NCBI GenBank assembly: GCA_018824795.1
Contig: JAHJFL010000141.1
Span: 1 to 6,307, forward strand
Length of the DNA stretch: 6,307 nt
Direction: 5' to 3'
DNA from: a bacterium
GTDB taxonomy: Bacteria; Campylobacterota; Campylobacteria; Campylobacterales; Sulfurimonadaceae
The translations under genes were made by a program, and so were the position numbers. This document shows positions 4,578-6,307 of the stretch, piece by piece. The stretch's first letter is position 1; each line of letters starts with the position of its first letter. The notes below the pieces were generated by a model. It searched no databases. It saw nothing but the letters and a program-made list of their open reading frames with translations, and was not told the origin of the DNA.

Positions 4578-6289
4578 TATACAGTCCTAAAAATGGTAAT
4601 AAAACCAAGCAATGCAAAGATAAACATAATCAAAGAACGCATTTCAGCAATAGGAAAACCGTCAAGCATAGAAGGCGTAAAAATTGTAACAGTAGTACCA
4701 TGTAGATTGACGGAATATGTTGGAAGTGTTACACCTGTACTATGAGCGAAGCCAAAAATGTTGTCATAATTTAAAAGAGAAAAGCTGTCTGAAGCCTGAG
4801 TTTGCAAAGATGAAAAAGTAGAGGAACCGTCATCAGTTAAATCTGTATTTAAAAAAGGATCATCACCGAATAAACCACCATCTAACTTATCAACAACAGA
4901 ACCAATACCCACTTCTAGTTGGTCTAAATTAGTGCTTACAGTATCTAGTTTTGCGGCAAGTGTATCACCAGTAGTTTTTGCATTATCATTTCCACTTTTT
5001 ATAGAATTATCTATTGCAGTTAAACTTGCATTTGCTATTTCAGATTTTGCAATAACATTTCGTAAATTGTCATTTACTTCTTTTGTAGAAGTTAAAATCT
5101 GATTAGAAACTCCAATAATATCAGTTAATTTTTCATTGGTTTTTATAGCCTCATCTTTTATATCTGTCAAATGCGTATTAGTGATATTTTGAGCATCAAC
5201 AATAGCTCGATTATCAGCAGTCGTAGAATTAGAATCAACAGTTGGATTGTCAGACGGAGTAGGAGGAGGAGCATTTAAAAGCTTTAAAAAACAAAAATGT
5301 ACATTAGGACAATTAGAAGAATCAGGAACATCCCAAATATGTGAACTGTATCTAGTATTGTCAACCTTCGCTATACATTCAGCTTCAGTATCAGGAACAG
5401 CAGTATATATATAACCAGAGGGCTGATTATCAGTAGGTGAATATCTTGCACAAGTATCAGGTAAAGGAGGAGCAGTATAATCATGTATATAACAATATTT
5501 ACGAATACAAACAGGATTTAAATCTCTTGTATCATAAGCAGAATCACAATAAGTTAAACCACTAGAAGAACCAGTATCAGGATTAGTAAAATTGTAAACA
5601 AAATCACCACAATAATCATCAAGCATATTAGCCTTAAAAACATATTGTGAAGTATTATAAATACGACCCCATCTATTATTTACCACATGAGAATCACCAA
5701 TACAAGTACCATAGTCAGGATGGTTAGGGTCTTGAATATCAGGAATACCATCACAATCGTCATCTTCGTCGACATCAGCAGGAAGATTATGACAAGTAAG
5801 AGGTTTTGGAGTAGCGTATAAATCAACTTGAGCAGAAGAATCACAATTATTTACATAACAAGTTTTATTCTCATAAGTATAAAAACCAGTATTAAAAGAA
5901 GCTTGACAAGCTGATAAATCAGGGTAAGAGCCTAATTTTTCATAAGGAGCAGGAGGAACAGTAATGGGAACACAAGGGATAGTACCGTAAATAACATAAC
6001 TTACATAAAAGCCCGGACCATTTCCTGCACAATAAGTAACATTATATGTAAGCCAATCAAAATGTTTTGTAGAAGTTGCAGGATAAGTTGGGTCATATTG
6101 ACTATGTAAAGAAGCCATAGTGTCAGAAGCTCTTTTATTACATTGAGCAGTTAAAGACAAGCCTGAATAATATCCACTCTCACCAGATTGTGAATAAGTC
6201 GCGGGAGTTGATGTCAAATTGATAATAGCACCAAAAAGAGAAGAATTAATATATAGTAAACTATATACTATAAATAATATTTTTTTCAT
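4577..6289 (-). CDS. pIII-like phage adsorption protein, secreted and C-terminally anchored
   Basis: This is the likely receptor-binding minor coat protein of the virion tip, with 570 residues. A signal peptide covers 1-20 (cleavage expected after LFGA or nearby). The ectodomain (about 21-340) holds 17 cysteines between C50 and C333 and suggests a disulfide-rich fold. A TSP3-type calcium-binding loop is seen as D176-x-D178-x-D180-G181-x2-D184-x2-D187. A proline- and serine/threonine-rich linker (about 339-357) leads to a long helical, probably coiled-coil stalk (about 362-470). A C-terminal membrane anchor lies at about 552-568, ending FRTV. This layout matches pIII, OrfU and other inovirus adsorption proteins, which are too divergent to name further. 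The start is an ATG with a weak ribosome site; only 18 bases of upstream sequence are in the window, so its promoter is not visible. Confidence 0.85.
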   Translation of the reverse strand: MKKILFIVYSLLYINSSLFGAIINLTSTPATYSQSGESGYYSGLSLTAQCNKRASDTMASLHSQYDPTYPATSTKHFDWLTYNVTYCAGNGPGFYVSYVIYGTIPCVPITVPPAPYEKLGSYPDLSACQASFNTGFYTYENKTCYVNNCDSSAQVDLYATPKPLTCHNLPADVDEDDDCDGIPDIQDPNHPDYGTCIGDSHVVNNRWGRIYNTSQYVFKANMLDDYCGDFVYNFTNPDTGSSSGLTYCDSAYDTRDLNPVCIRKYCYIHDYTAPPLPDTCARYSPTDNQPSGYIYTAVPDTEAECIAKVDNTRYSSHIWDVPDSSNCPNVHFCFLKLLNAPPPTPSDNPTVDSNSTTADNRAIVDAQNITNTHLTDIKDEAIKTNEKLTDIIGVSNQILTSTKEVNDNLRNVIAKSEIANASLTAIDNSIKSGNDNAKTTGDTLAAKLDTVSTNLDQLEVGIGSVVDKLDGGLFGDDPFLNTDLTDDGSSTFSSLQTQASDSFSLLNYDNIFGFAHSTGVTLPTYSVNLHGTTVTIFTPSMLDGFPIAEMRSLIMFIFALLGFITIFRTV

Positions 6290-6307
6290 AATAATTACAC
6301 TCTACCA

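Noticed and set aside
5255..5960. Several GGAGGAGCA-like purine runs on the + strand resembling ribosome sites
   Set aside because: They are the complement of proline/alanine codons in the linkers of the adsorption protein and precede no + strand ORF.
1..6307. CRISPR array, transposase or restriction-modification system
   Set aside because: No regular long repeat-spacer pattern, no transposase motif and no methylase or nuclease gene was seen on either strand.

Overview
The window looks like the left part of an integrated filamentous phage (inovirus) in an AT-rich bacterial chromosome. The host is probably a Campylobacterota member such as a Sulfurimonas- or Arcobacter-like bacterium. That guess rests on base composition, codon use and the general look of the proteins, not on a marker gene. 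The only host gene visible is a tRNA-Ser(GCU) at 51-140 on the + strand. Its 3' end is the probable integration site. Every protein gene lies on the - strand and reads towards the tRNA.

Reading in the direction of transcription (right to left), the window starts with the virion-end and assembly genes. A secreted, cysteine-rich, C-terminally anchored adsorption protein (pIII-like, 4577-6289) overlaps a small multi-pass membrane protein (DUF2523/pVI-like, 4299-4577). A possible 21-codon mini-ORF (4212-4277) then overlaps the start of a Zot/pI-type assembly ATPase (3034-4215). A short interval rich in repeats and inverted repeats (about 2951-3082) follows and is the best candidate for a replication origin or Rep-binding region. 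The replication and integration block comes next: a two-tyrosine HUH replication initiator (1619-2941), an unrecognised 99-residue protein (1323-1622), a 76-residue four-cysteine zinc-finger-like protein (1091-1321) and a tyrosine recombinase (208-1089). These four genes overlap or are separated by one base, so they are probably translated as one coupled operon.

Together the genes cover rolling-circle replication, extrusion through the inner membrane, the adsorption tip and site-specific integration. The major coat protein, a recognisable single-strand binding protein, the secretin and the right attachment site are not visible. The prophage very likely continues beyond position 6307.

The main non-coding signals are four CTCG(C) units spaced exactly 11 bp apart beside a perfect hairpin; a 16-base exact copy of the tRNA-Ser D-arm inside the rep gene in the same sense; an inverted repeat flanking the tRNA; and an unexpected A at the tRNA discriminator position. 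No gene-free stretch exceeds 300 bases.
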